Below, in pieces: positions 11,357 through 19,850 of a stretch of DNA of 64,000 nt (position 1 is its first letter; every line of letters starts with the position of its first letter). Made by a program: the position numbers and the translations under genes. Source of the DNA: Siderastrea radians. Taxonomy: Eukaryota > Cnidaria > Anthozoa > Scleractinia > Rhizangiidae. The notes under the pieces were generated by a model. That model had not been told where the DNA came from. It worked only from the letters and a program-made list of their open reading frames with translations, and searched no databases. Where the stretch lies: contig OZ024887.1 in NCBI GenBank assembly GCA_964017195.1, positions 5,161,959 to 5,225,958 on the forward strand, written 5' to 3'.

Positions 11357-14300
11357 TACCACTCTCTTGTCGTAGACCAACTGATACTGTTTGTACTGGG
11401 GGAAGGTGTACAGTAGGTAGTGCTTGGGATCCCGGACGATCTGGTGTGTTTTGATGATTTGGGTTTGTCTGGGTTTCAGGAGGGGGTTCTTGATTTCGTC
11501 GAGGACGTTCTGACGCATGACGCCATAGTTGAGTTGTGCGTGTCCTTCACTGTTGAGTCGGAACCCTCGCACCTTGCATTCAACGTGACCAAGCTTGGTT
11601 TGGTAGCCATAGTTCTTGGGACCGCCCGACACGAATTCCACAATGTAGTCGTCGTCGCCCAATTCACTCGTAAAGTCGCCGAGGTAATCGCCCAAGACCG
11701 GGGTTGCTTGAGTCTCCTCTGTCCAATAGATGACGGAATCCGTATCAAAGTAGAGGACTCTTTCCCCTAAGGCTTCCAGGGCGGTATAGAGTTTGAGCCG
11801 GGCATGGCAGGTGGTGAAGCAGGCCACAAAAATGTTGAGGTTGGGTGAAACGCGGATGTCCTCTTTTTGGTTTTGGTAGTGCACCTCCACCATATCGTCA
11901 TTGATGACGGAGACGTGACGGACGTCCAAGACATCACTATCCAAGAAACGATGAAAGGCCTGTGGATCATGAAAGGCTTGAATTTGGGTCTTGTTGAGGC
12001 GTTGTCCAAATTTGCCCCACATGGAGTTGAGCATGAGTTTAGCTAGGGTACGCAACCCCGGGTTGTATTCAATCTTGTCGTACTCTAACTGGATGCCTTC
12101 ATGCAGGAAATACTGTTCGATGTAAATTTGTTTTTCTTGTTCCGTCATCTCATCCTTAGGCCACCCACTGGCTTCTTGTTTGATTTTTAACCAGGTGTTG
12201 ACATAATCGGCGAAGAGGCCCTCACAGGTTTCTTCAAAATGCCAGGCTTCATAGATGTATTGGACTTGGTACCCCAATTCAACGGCTTTGACTAATTCCG
12301 GGCTGCACCAGGTACTGGTGAGGGCACGTTGTTCATCGGAGTGAGGGCAATGATAGGATCTGTCCAAAAGAGGTTTGTCCATTTCTTCTTTCACACAACG
12401 GGCACAGAGGGGAAAGAGTAGTTTGTCGCCATGACGGTAAGGCAGCACGGGATGGTACAATTCACGGGGAGGCAGGATTTTGCATTGGATGAGTCCAAAG
12501 TACTGGTGGATGTCCGTGTGACCTGGGGCGAAGATGATTTTCGGATGTCCTTTGGGGTACACAGAGTTCTTGTTGACCCACGGGTACAAGGAGGTGACAT
12601 CGATGTAGTGAATTTTTTGGCCAGGGGTGATATGATGGTAGAGTTTGATAGCATTGGTACGACCTCCACAGAAAGCCTCTCGAGGTTCAAGGGGTTGGAT
12701 GAAGTTGAGTTCCCGGACGAAGGCGTCGATCTCTGGTTGGGTGTCTCGGAGGTGGTCCCATTCACATCCCCACATTTGAAGGACGTTGTACCCTTGGTCG
12801 GTAAGTTTTTGGACTTTGTCTTGGGTGACGTCATAGACGTCCTGCATGGTCCGATCATGGTTGCGGGGATGTTTTTCGTAGCGATGAGGATAACAGGTCG
12901 GGCATCCGTGGGTGAAACAGCCTTGAAATTCGTAGACGGTGTGGGTGTCGGGACAATAACCATCCACATGAATGTTGGTCCCGGGGATCTTATACTCGCC
13001 TTGATTTCGGGCATGTTGAATGTACTGTGGGTTTGGATGGGCATTGGCCAGTAGATCAGCGGGGGTAAGATCTTGGAGGGCGCGTTGACGTAGTTGGTGA
13101 TCGCACCAGGTTAACCATTGAATGGCTGGGAGGGAGTGGTTGATGTTGTTGTCTCTCCACCCCTTCGGACCGGCGGGTTCACTGGCAATACTGTTGGGGA
13201 TCATCCGGTTCATACGTAAATCTCGATTACAAGCCGAGGCAATGGTGACGTGATCAAAGGGATTGAAGCCGGTCAAGTCTTCAAACAGGCGTTTGAAAGT
13301 CAGACATCCTTGTTTCAAGAGACGTACATCCGATTGACAATAGGCCAATAACTCTTGTTGAAAATGAAACACCACACCCTGGTCGCGTTGTTGTTGATGC
13401 CAGGTTTCAAAGGCTTGTCTTCCTTCGAGTGTCATGGTCTCGGGCATGTAGTAATCGCGTGAGGGGAGGATGCCCACGTACTGTTGATGGTCAGGTATGT
13501 TGAACTTGTGGGGGAAGTACCCTTTGCAGAGTTCGGTCAAGCCAAAGGTTTTGGGAAAGGCGGAGAGGGGCATCTGGAAGAAACTCATCGAATCGATGAA
13601 CCGGATGCGGTCATGTTTAATTTCTAAGAGTTTACATCCGTTGCGGAGTTGTTGAACGATCCGGTTGTCCCCATAGTATTCTTGGATGATAAAGAAGCCG
13701 TCGTACCCCTGGAAGTTATGAGCGATGACATTGACTTGACGGGTATCGTGGAGCGTCAAGGTATCCAGCCATTCCAGAAAGTCACGGATACAAGTGAGAC
13801 CTGGGAAAGGCTTGGGTTCATCGTTGTCTTCGATTTCGGCCACGACGAGATTGGCAAGATGTTTTTCCTGGGGTTGCATGGCTTCGATATCAAAGAAGAC
13901 GTGTAAGGGTGGCAGGTCATCCTCGTCCTCGGAAGAGGAGGCAGGGGGTTCCGCGGCGGCGGCGGCGGCGGCGGCACCTCGTTTGGCGCGAGGACCTTTT
14001 TGACGGGTCCTCTTTCTCTTCTTCTTTTGGTCTTGAGGTTTGGGGGCTTTTTGTATGAAACAACGGTGGTCCTCGGCGTTAACGTACTGATGACAAGACG
14101 GGCAGTCTATGTGGAAACAACGGTGACGTTGAATGCGGGACAAGCCCACATTTTGTTGATAACAGTCAGGGCATCGGTATCGTTGAGAGCACACGGAGGA
14201 GGTCTGAAGGCCCGTGATGGGTTTGCCCGCATGGGTCTTGCTGGCATGGGCTTCCTTACACGCGGTTCCAAAAAAGTCGCGATGACACGACCCGCAACGT

Positions 14301-15505
14301 TGAGTGGCTTTCAGGTGTCGGGGGTACGCATATTGAAAGTCGGGGCAATCTTTCTGTCGACAGGCTCCACACACCTTGGTCTTGGTGCATCGATGCCGTT
14401 CCTCATGGTCATAGGGTTTCCAACAATCCGCACACACATAACTGGACCCGAAAAATCCTGGCAATTTGGTGATGACATCATAATGGTCTTGGTTGTACAA
14501 CAGGATCAGTTGTTTGTCTCGTGGGGGTCCAAACGTCGTGATGTGAAACGATCGCTGCGCATCGACCAACAGGATCTGGTAACCTCTGAGGGAGGGAGCT
14601 TGACTGAATTGGGTCAAGGCATCATACCCACAGGGACCGAAGGGTACCTGGGCTTCATTCTGGAGGTCCCAAGCGAGGGTTCTCTGCAAGGGCCTTCCTT
14701 TGCGGATGATGTTGTATTTCGGGTGCTGGTCCACGCGAGCTTTGGCGACCACGAGAGCTCTGGCGCAACAGAGCTCATCATCATTTTGAATGCGGATGAC
14801 CGAGTTTTTCTTCGCCGTTAACATGGCCATGGTGGGATGCCCTGGTTTCCCACGACGGGGTTTGCCGGTACCTTGAGGCGCATGATGAACTTGCGTGATG
14901 GACACTTGAAAGGAATCGTCCATTTCAAATTGTTCGTTGCTGTTGAGGGCTTGGGCTAAACGTTGGAACAGCGCTTCCACCCGTTCTGTGTCTCGACGCC
15001 ATTCCCCTGCCCGTAATCCCCATCCCTGAAAATTATTGTGCAGGCGATCGGAGGCGATGGTAAAGTAGAGTCGATCTTGATCGTGGAGGTCAGGCGTGGT
15101 GGTTAACACTTGATGGACGGCTCGACGTAATCCCTCTTGGAGAGCATGGGTTATATTTTGGCCTGGAAGCAAGTTCCCTTTTTGACGTAACTGGGTCTTG
15201 AAATGACGTTCTTGTACCCCCATGCGATCACTCTTCCGATTCACAAAAGGTTCTAAGTCAAATTGGAAGGTAACGGAGGGATCCAATCCACCTCCGCTTT
15301 GTTGCCATTGGTTTAAGGCCTCTTCACAAACGGCGTCGTCACTGTCCGTCATGTTTTCGAGGCAAATTAAAGGTCCCACACAGGAATGTGTTGTCTCTTC
15401 TTCTTCTGGCTCTGTATCCGACATATCTAATCCGAGCATGGCTAAAACCTCATGGTGGGCGAGGCCACTTGGCCCCGCCACATCGTCGTCGTCTTGAGAG
15501 GACAT
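11315..15505 (-). CDS. polB: Protein-primed family B DNA polymerase
   Basis: A 1396-residue replicative polymerase of the Polinton type, which copies the linear element from a terminal-protein primer. An acidic N-terminus is followed by a Cys/His-rich region with several zinc-finger-like CxxC pairs (about 358-482) and a basic/poly-Ala linker (494-518). The 3'-5' exonuclease shows Exo I FFDIEAM (D539, E541), Exo II NFQGYDG (597-603) and Exo III YCQSDV (722-727). A PD-(D/E)XK/VSR-like insert with YEFQGCFTHGCP lies at about 847-917. Polymerase motifs are A DVTSLYP (969-975), B LNSMWGKFG (1159-1167) and C YFDTDS (1252-1257), plus PKNYGY (1296-1301). All catalytic carboxylates are present. The start at 15505 follows a TATA box at 15540-15546. 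The last codons lie in the TIR. Confidence 0.97.
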   Translation of the reverse strand: MSSQDDDDVAGPSGLAHHEVLAMLGLDMSDTEPEEEETTHSCVGPLICLENMTDSDDAVCEEALNQWQQSGGGLDPSVTFQFDLEPFVNRKSDRMGVQERHFKTQLRQKGNLLPGQNITHALQEGLRRAVHQVLTTTPDLHDQDRLYFTIASDRLHNNFQGWGLRAGEWRRDTERVEALFQRLAQALNSNEQFEMDDSFQVSITQVHHAPQGTGKPRRGKPGHPTMAMLTAKKNSVIRIQNDDELCCARALVVAKARVDQHPKYNIIRKGRPLQRTLAWDLQNEAQVPFGPCGYDALTQFSQAPSLRGYQILLVDAQRSFHITTFGPPRDKQLILLYNQDHYDVITKLPGFFGSSYVCADCWKPYDHEERHRCTKTKVCGACRQKDCPDFQYAYPRHLKATQRCGSCHRDFFGTACKEAHASKTHAGKPITGLQTSSVCSQRYRCPDCYQQNVGLSRIQRHRCFHIDCPSCHQYVNAEDHRCFIQKAPKPQDQKKKRKRTRQKGPRAKRGAAAAAAAAEPPASSSEDEDDLPPLHVFFDIEAMQPQEKHLANLVVAEIEDNDEPKPFPGLTCIRDFLEWLDTLTLHDTRQVNVIAHNFQGYDGFFIIQEYYGDNRIVQQLRNGCKLLEIKHDRIRFIDSMSFFQMPLSAFPKTFGLTELCKGYFPHKFNIPDHQQYVGILPSRDYYMPETMTLEGRQAFETWHQQQRDQGVVFHFQQELLAYCQSDVRLLKQGCLTFKRLFEDLTGFNPFDHVTIASACNRDLRMNRMIPNSIASEPAGPKGWRDNNINHSLPAIQWLTWCDHQLRQRALQDLTPADLLANAHPNPQYIQHARNQGEYKIPGTNIHVDGYCPDTHTVYEFQGCFTHGCPTCYPHRYEKHPRNHDRTMQDVYDVTQDKVQKLTDQGYNVLQMWGCEWDHLRDTQPEIDAFVRELNFIQPLEPREAFCGGRTNAIKLYHHITPGQKIHYIDVTSLYPWVNKNSVYPKGHPKIIFAPGHTDIHQYFGLIQCKILPPRELYHPVLPYRHGDKLLFPLCARCVKEEMDKPLLDRSYHCPHSDEQRALTSTWCSPELVKAVELGYQVQYIYEAWHFEETCEGLFADYVNTWLKIKQEASGWPKDEMTEQEKQIYIEQYFLHEGIQLEYDKIEYNPGLRTLAKLMLNSMWGKFGQRLNKTQIQAFHDPQAFHRFLDSDVLDVRHVSVINDDMVEVHYQNQKEDIRVSPNLNIFVACFTTCHARLKLYTALEALGERVLYFDTDSVIYWTEETQATPVLGDYLGDFTSELGDDDYIVEFVSGGPKNYGYQTKLGHVECKVRGFRLNSEGHAQLNYGVMRQNVLDEIKNPLLKPRQTQIIKTHQIVRDPKHYLLYTFPQYKQYQLVYDKRVVDPVTFQTYPYGYQ

Positions 15506-15535
15506 GATCAGATGAACTGACTGGAGCTCGGGGTT

Positions 15536-15700
15536 GGTTTTTTATAGAGAATCAAAATGTCACGTGGGAGGGGAAGGAGCCAATCACTAAATAGGGTGCC
15601 CTCCTAGAGAGGGGTGGGACGGGGTGGGGGGACCCCCCTCCCCCCTCTCTAATTAGGGTCCATGGGGCATCACGGGAACGAATAAGTCCCTATAAAAGAA
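15536..15700. promoter_or_regulatory. Divergent promoter: polymerase (-) and putative regulator (+)
   Basis: On the minus strand, TCTCTATAAAAAACC (TATA at 15540-15546) lies about 35 bp upstream of the polymerase ATG and is preceded by an E-box CACGTG (15561-15566) and a CCAAT box (15581-15585). On the plus strand, TATAAAAG at 15691-15698 precedes the ATG at 15729. A G/C-rich palindromic GGGGGG/CCCCCC segment lies between. The E-box/TATA module closely matches one at 31786-31813. Confidence 0.8.
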
Positions 15701-15728
15701 ATCGAATCGCCGGCGGAGTCATCTCAAA

Positions 15729-16136
15729 ATGGAGTCTAGTCTAGAGAAGCTGTTGAACAAGTTTGAGAAGTTTGAAGTGGACGAAATTTTAAATGAGGTG
15801 AAGGAGTGGGTGCTCGACGATGAAGACATCCGGGAGTTTGGGGAAGCGCTGCTTGAGGAAAGGAGGCAGAGGCGGCAGCTCGCCCAAGCAGCCCAAGCAG
15901 CACGCCACACCTACGTGCAACAGCACTGGAACCCGGGCTGCTACCCACAACTCAACACCGAGTGGTACATCCGGGGCCTCGACTTCTGTTGCGACTACTG
16001 GCGGTATGAGTTTAAGCGCCCAGCCACCCCTCCGCCAGCACCGCCCCCCTCGCCCGAGGTCACCCGTAAGCGAGGGCCTCCGCCGCAGCAATCGACAACG
16101 CACGACGACGTACCGACCAAACAACGACGACGTTGA
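15729..16136 (+). CDS. Putative early protein, 135 aa (upstream of overlapping frame)
   Basis: First ATG after the plus-strand TATA box. The protein has an acidic, helical N-terminus (EVDEILNEVKEWVLDDEDI), an Ala/Gln/Arg segment, a W/Y/C-rich central part (QHWNPGCYPQ, CCDYWRYEF), then a proline-rich stretch and a basic end. Composition is that of a real folded protein. It overlaps the larger frame beginning at 15820 by 317 nt in a different frame. In the proline-rich overlap there is a run of six C (about 16043-16048), after which the other frame looks more protein-like. So the two may be one gene broken by an indel, joined by +1 frameshifting or splicing, or true overlapping genes. No homologue recognised. 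Confidence 0.6.
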   Translation: MESSLEKLLNKFEKFEVDEILNEVKEWVLDDEDIREFGEALLEERRQRRQLAQAAQAARHTYVQQHWNPGCYPQLNTEWYIRGLDFCCDYWRYEFKRPATPPPAPPPSPEVTRKRGPPPQQSTTHDDVPTKQRRR

Positions 16137-17397
16137 CTCTGACCCAGACGACGTTGACGACAAGAAGGACGAGGACTATGTCCCTGACGACAACGACCTT
16201 AACGACTCTGAGCCAGACGAGGACTTGAACGACTATGTTTCCGACCCTGACGACGACGACGACGAAACGACAGAGTTACTGACGAAAGACGAACGACGAC
16301 GGAGACGGAACGCCATCAAAAAAGCTAGGTACAATGCCCGCTACCCAGAGAAAGCCCGAGCGAGGAATATTCGGAAAAAAGCCAACTACCGACGCAAGTA
16401 CCCTGAGAAAGTGCGTGCTGCCCAAAAACAATACGTAGAACAAAATCGGGATCGATTGCAGGAGTCCAAAAGGCGTTATGAGGAGACGCATAAGGAGGAA
16501 CGGCGTGCCGCCAAAAAACAATGGGCCCGAAACAACCGAGCACGTCGTGCCGAATACGATCGGAAGTATAAAGAGAAAAACAAGGAACGTATCAGACTCC
16601 GAGATCGAGAGTATCGTCAAAAAAATCGTGCACGAATATTGGCCTACAACAGAATGTACAACAGAAGTGAAAAAGGAAGGGCGGTTCGTCGGAGTTATTA
16701 TGCTGGGAACCGAGAGAACCTGCTGGCGCAAAGAAGAGAGTACTACTTGGATAACCGCGAGAAGATCCTGGAGAAATCAATAAGGTACTACTACAAAAGG
16801 AAGAAGGAGGTGTCTCGTCCCAAACCACTGCGGGTGGTATTGACTGATTGTAGAACGCAACCTTCTCTGGAAATGTATTTGAATGACTTTTGTGCCTCCT
16901 TACCTTCTGTAGAGAGACAGAAAACGGAAGAGAAAATCAAAGCATTGGGACCCTTGAAATTGACCATTCCCTTGGAGGACTTTAAGAAATCAACGCCTGA
17001 AATGCCTGAGGACTTTGAGAACTTGTCTTTTTGTGAATCATTTCTTGAGGATTATACTCTCACGGATATGGATTCGGGGGGTGTGCAAGTCATGGACCCC
17101 CCTGACTTAAGCCCCCCTGACTTGGACCCCTCTGACTTGGAGGACTTTTCGTCTTTGTTGCAGAACATATCGCCTGACGAGTGGACCGAGTTACTGAGGG
17201 ATGTGGAGAACTCTTGTTCCTTTGATCTGGAGGCATTGGTGCCCCCCGAAGACCTCGTTCATGACATGTCACCCGACGAGGGGGATGTGGAGGACTCTTG
17301 TTCCTTTGATCTGGAGGCATTGGTGCCCCCCGAAGACCTCGTTCATGACATGTCACCCGACGAGGGGGTGGATTTAATGTATGATTTAGTAATGTAA
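15820..17397 (+). CDS. Basic-repeat/acidic-tail protein, up to 525 aa, putative nuclear regulator
   Basis: Residues 1-90 are S/T/P/G-rich and may be a shadow of the overlapping frame. From about 90 on the sequence is convincing: RRSNRQR, a very acidic D/E stretch (about 100-150), then about 170 residues of R/K/Y-rich 14-16-residue repeats (units like YPEKARARNIRKK and NREKILEKSIRYY) expected to form long basic helices. The C-terminal 200 residues are acidic and hydrophobic, like an activation domain, with a perfect 28-residue direct repeat (84-bp DNA repeat at 17211 and 17295) containing SFDLEALVPPEDL. DNA/RNA binding and transcriptional control are inference from composition. No family recognised. 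Confidence 0.65.
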   Translation: MKTSGSLGKRCLRKGGRGGSSPKQPKQHATPTCNSTGTRAATHNSTPSGTSGASTSVATTGGMSLSAQPPLRQHRPPRPRSPVSEGLRRSNRQRTTTYRPNNDDVDSDPDDVDDKKDEDYVPDDNDLNDSEPDEDLNDYVSDPDDDDDETTELLTKDERRRRRNAIKKARYNARYPEKARARNIRKKANYRRKYPEKVRAAQKQYVEQNRDRLQESKRRYEETHKEERRAAKKQWARNNRARRAEYDRKYKEKNKERIRLRDREYRQKNRARILAYNRMYNRSEKGRAVRRSYYAGNRENLLAQRREYYLDNREKILEKSIRYYYKRKKEVSRPKPLRVVLTDCRTQPSLEMYLNDFCASLPSVERQKTEEKIKALGPLKLTIPLEDFKKSTPEMPEDFENLSFCESFLEDYTLTDMDSGGVQVMDPPDLSPPDLDPSDLEDFSSLLQNISPDEWTELLRDVENSCSFDLEALVPPEDLVHDMSPDEGDVEDSCSFDLEALVPPEDLVHDMSPDEGVDLMYDLVM

Positions 17398-17803
17398 AAC
17401 ATGTTTCGTTTCCGTATTTGACAGAACATGCCATCGTGACATTTGTGGTAGAACGATCAAAGAGACAGTGACATTTAACGTGGATCATATTTGTCTACAC
17501 TACAAGGAGTTCTCCAGTACAATGAACTTGGTCACAAGGAGTTCTCCAGAATCCTGTTTGAGAATCCTGTTTGAGACTCGAACTACAGAAGACTACCGAA
17601 CTGCAGAATAACAATCAGACATTGTCATTTATTTATTTGTCAACAAGGTATATAGGGGGTCTATACCTCAATGGGTTCTCCAGAATCCTGTTTGAGAATC
17701 CTGACACGACATCTTTGTTTTGAGACAGTACTAAGGAACCAATCAGACATTTTCATTTTTTTATTGACACAACAAATGGTAGGGGGGTGTCATTAAAGTG
17801 TTT
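17398..17803. repeat. Non-coding spacer with 134-bp imperfect tandem repeat
   Basis: Lies between convergent genes. GTTCTCCAGAATCCTGTTTG occurs at 17541 and 17675 (134-bp period), and CAATCAGACATT follows each copy. TTTATT stretches (17628-17640, 17758-17764) give minus-strand AATAAA signals for the downstream-cluster transcript. A GGTATA/TATACC hairpin lies at about 17648-17668. Confidence 0.75.
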
Positions 17804-18163
17804 TTACAATTTTAAACGTTTCTTGGCTTGCATGATTTTCTTGACCACCCGTTCCGTCTTGGTTTTCTTGCCGGGTAATTTATCAATGGCTTGGATCATC
17901 TTGGTATCGGCTTTCCATTTATCTTGCAAATTCTTGGCACGGCTGTAATCAATGTCGTGTTGTTTCGCAATCCGGTCCAAGCGATTTTTACCGGGGTCCC
18001 CACGTTTCAGGCGTTTGGCCAAATGCGTGCCAGGGCCCATGTATTGATACCCAGGCCAATGAAATTCTTTGCCAGTTTTAGCAATCCATTTTTGGACATC
18101 CACTGCCCCTCCTCGTTGGGTGCGTTTCCGTTTGATACCCCTTCTCCTCCTGTGGGTGGGCAT
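17804..18163 (-). CDS. Phospholipase A2-like virion protein
   Basis: 119 residues from the first true ATG at 18163; a GTG 12 nt upstream is rejected as a start. A basic N-terminus ends in TQRGG|A (residues 15-20), a candidate protease cleavage site. The remainder carries the parvovirus VP1u-type PLA2 signature: calcium loop YMGPGT (41-46), GxPxNxxD-like spacing and catalytic HD (69-70) with Y73. Such domains help viral particles cross endosomal membranes, and PLA2-like genes are known from Polintons and adintoviruses. A basic C-terminal tail follows. The gene begins 4 nt after the stop of the upstream 219-aa gene, so it is translationally or transcriptionally coupled. Confidence 0.85.
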   Translation of the reverse strand: MPTHRRRRGIKRKRTQRGGAVDVQKWIAKTGKEFHWPGYQYMGPGTHLAKRLKRGDPGKNRLDRIAKQHDIDYSRAKNLQDKWKADTKMIQAIDKLPGKKTKTERVVKKIMQAKKRLKL

Positions 18164-18167
18164 CTTT

Positions 18168-18827
18168 TTACTCACTGTCGTAATCCAATCGACGTCGTAA
18201 CTTTTTGCCTCGGTGCCAATCTTCCCAACCGGGTAAGGGTTTTAATGCTTGCACTTCACGGGAGACGCCTTTGCCTTTGCCTTTGCCTTTGCCTTTGCCC
18301 CAAGGACTCTCAGCTATCTTTTTTTCCAAGGTCTTGCGACGTTCTCGAATGGTTTCTAAACGCGATTGTAGATCCCCTCGACTAGTGGATGGGCTCCCTT
18401 TCTTGACAATGGGAATCTTACTAGTGGTGGCTGCTCCTTTGCCTTTCTTGGTGGTTGGGGTAATGGTAGGTTTGGGCGTCGACGGGCTGCCTTTTATCAT
18501 GCGCTTCAACCATTGTTCCACGGGCCCCGTCACCAAATCCCCGACTTCTTCTTCTTCGTCTTCGCCTGGTGGACCACCCGGGGCCCCGACTCCCACGCCT
18601 CCGGGAAATTGACGAATGCGTTTGGTTAACTTGATTAATTCTTGACTCAACGGTTTGGTTTGAGCATTGACCAGGGCTGGGGGTAATTCGGGATTGGCTA
18701 ACAAGACATGTTTTTTAGCGGCCAGCGTCGCGGCTTTGTTCAACAAGGCATTTTCGGTGAGTTCTCCTTTGTAATATTGAACGAGTTGTTCCAAGTCCTT
18801 CTGGGGAATCATGTAGACCTCATCCAT
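18168..18827 (-). CDS. Polinton-conserved core-like protein, 219 aa
   Basis: The N-terminal domain (about 1-75) has the pattern YMIPQKDLEQLVQYYKGEL followed by LLNKAATLA and LTKRIRQ, which I associate with an uncharacterised family in cnidarian Polinton clusters. The middle is Gly/Pro-rich then acidic (EDEEEE). The C-terminal half is basic and T/S/P-rich with a (KG)5 run produced by a 6-bp GCCTTT repeat at about 18270-18298, and ends in a short acidic tail. This is the architecture of a genome-packaging or core protein, but function is inference. It overlaps the upstream gene by 19 nt. Confidence 0.75.
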   Translation of the reverse strand: MDEVYMIPQKDLEQLVQYYKGELTENALLNKAATLAAKKHVLLANPELPPALVNAQTKPLSQELIKLTKRIRQFPGGVGVGAPGGPPGEDEEEEVGDLVTGPVEQWLKRMIKGSPSTPKPTITPTTKKGKGAATTSKIPIVKKGSPSTSRGDLQSRLETIRERRKTLEKKIAESPWGKGKGKGKGKGVSREVQALKPLPGWEDWHRGKKLRRRLDYDSE

Positions 18828-19048
18828 GGGGGTTGACTACACTCGGAGCAAAGTTCCCCGTCTTCTATCTGACGACAGCTCTCACAAAGACGGGCCTTTA
18901 AGATGTGCCTGTACTCTCGATACAACAGGCGATATTTATGCTTCCAATAATGACACTCGTCTTTCCACTGGTCGGTGGCCCGATTGGCCTCTTGTAACAG
19001 GGTGATCCATGTGGCCAGGGTTAACGGGTCGGTCGAGCACATTGACAT
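18809..19048 (-). CDS. Small zinc-binding protein, 79 aa
   Basis: The first ATG of the frame is at 19048 (a second is at 19042); earlier sequence opens only with GTG. A helical W/Y/H-rich N-terminal half precedes a C-terminal four-cysteine cluster, CESC then CSEC separated by 9 residues, suggesting one zinc site. It overlaps both neighbours (28 nt with the 108-aa gene start region and 19 nt with the 219-aa gene). No family recognised. Confidence 0.6.
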   Translation of the reverse strand: MSMCSTDPLTLATWITLLQEANRATDQWKDECHYWKHKYRLLYREYRHILKARLCESCRQIEDGELCSECSQPPWMRST

Positions 19049-19347
19049 AACACCTCGTGAAGTCCTTGAAACAAGCCGCGTCCTTTTTGTTGAACCAACC
19101 ACGCCCGACGTTTTTTGACGGAATGTCGACGACGTCCCAATTCGCGTAGCACCCTTTTATAGGGTTGAAGTTTAGTCAGCATGGGTGGGGTGACGGGAAT
19201 CTTGTTTTTTAAGAAGTTCAAGACCAGTTCACTCACAGCATTGATTTGATCGGCATTGGCATGTTGTAACAACTCTTGACGTTTGGAACCATTGGCTTCT
19301 TGTAACATGGACCGTAAAAACGGCAATTGACGTCGAAGACGTTGCAT
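19021..19347 (-). CDS. Basic Polinton-conserved protein, 108 aa
   Basis: A basic helical protein with FLRSMLQEANGSKRQELL, QINAVSELVLNFLKNKIP and LQPYKRVLRELG. The pattern of a short helical domain plus basic tail is one I recognise from uncharacterised proteins in many cnidarian Polintons. It may bind DNA in the virion core, which is inference from charge and context. It starts 4 nt after the 57-aa gene stop. Confidence 0.7.
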   Translation of the reverse strand: MQRLRRQLPFLRSMLQEANGSKRQELLQHANADQINAVSELVLNFLKNKIPVTPPMLTKLQPYKRVLRELGRRRHSVKKRRAWLVQQKGRGLFQGLHEVLCQCARPTR

Positions 19348-19350
19348 CGT

Positions 19351-19524
19351 TTATCGGTGACGGCGACGATAGCGTTGATTGGCTTTTTGGATTGTGCGTT
19401 TTATACGTTTATCCGTTTCCAAGGCCACGGCTTTCCCCAATCCTACCATGGCGGGGACCAATAGATTTAAAAAACCACCGCGTTGACGTCGTCGTCGTCG
19501 GCGTCTTCTCTTCAAGGATACCAT
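19351..19524 (-). CDS. Very small basic core-like protein, 57 aa
   Basis: ATG at 19524 and TAA at 19351. The N-terminus has eight consecutive arginines followed by QRGG|F (residues 14-18), then a hydrophobic segment LLVPAMVGLGKAVA and a basic tail RYRRRHR. Size, arginine run and a GG cleavage-like site recall the adenoviral mu/pX class of genome-condensing peptides; that comparison is inference. It overlaps the upstream 112-aa gene by 13 nt, matching the packing of the cluster. Confidence 0.7.
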   Translation of the reverse strand: MVSLKRRRRRRRRQRGGFLNLLVPAMVGLGKAVALETDKRIKRTIQKANQRYRRRHR

Positions 19525-19850
19525 GAGTGCGACAAGACACGTTGAAGGGCTTTGTTTTGTTTGATGAGGTCTTGCGTCTCTTTATAGCCTTGACGGGTAT
19601 TGCGTTTCAAATCGGACCACCAACCCCCACCTCGTTGTCGTCGGCGGTAATGTTGTACATTATCGGTAATGCCTTTCAAGGCTTGTCCACCTAATTTGCC
19701 TAAAGCCAGTCCAAACCCCGGCGCAGGGCCTGAGAGAAACATACTCATGCCATGGGCAATTTTATCCACCAAACGGGGTTTGCGACGCATTAAAGCGCCT
19801 CCTCGTTGTTTCCTTTTTCTGCGTCGTCGTCGTCGTCGTTGGACGGCCAT
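19512..19850 (-). CDS. Basic core-like protein with two QRGG sites, 112 aa
   Basis: Begins with an Arg/Lys run ending KQRGG|A (15-19). A glycine-rich hydrophobic middle (FLSGPAPGFGLALGKLGGQAL) is followed by RRRQRGG|G (70-76) and a helical basic C-terminus. Two candidate protease sites would split it into three pieces. Likely a virion core or membrane-active peptide precursor. It overlaps the 221-aa membrane protein gene by 61 nt in another frame. Confidence 0.7.
   Translation of the reverse strand: MAVQRRRRRRRKRKQRGGALMRRKPRLVDKIAHGMSMFLSGPAPGFGLALGKLGGQALKGITDNVQHYRRRQRGGGWWSDLKRNTRQGYKETQDLIKQNKALQRVLSHSWYP

Noticed and set aside
14000..14821. Long plus-strand open frame of 273 codons
   Set aside because: Lies wholly antisense to the polymerase zinc-finger/N-terminal region, has odd composition and no domain; a shadow of a strongly coded gene.
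17090..17488. Minus-strand 132-codon frame
   Set aside because: Complement of the PPDL and 84-bp repeats in the 525-aa gene; no independent evidence.
19049..19102. Upstream extension of the 79-aa gene and similar extensions before 18163, 20455, 24389, 24718, 26104 and 31580
   Set aside because: These begin at GTG or TTG; in an animal element the first ATG is the better start.
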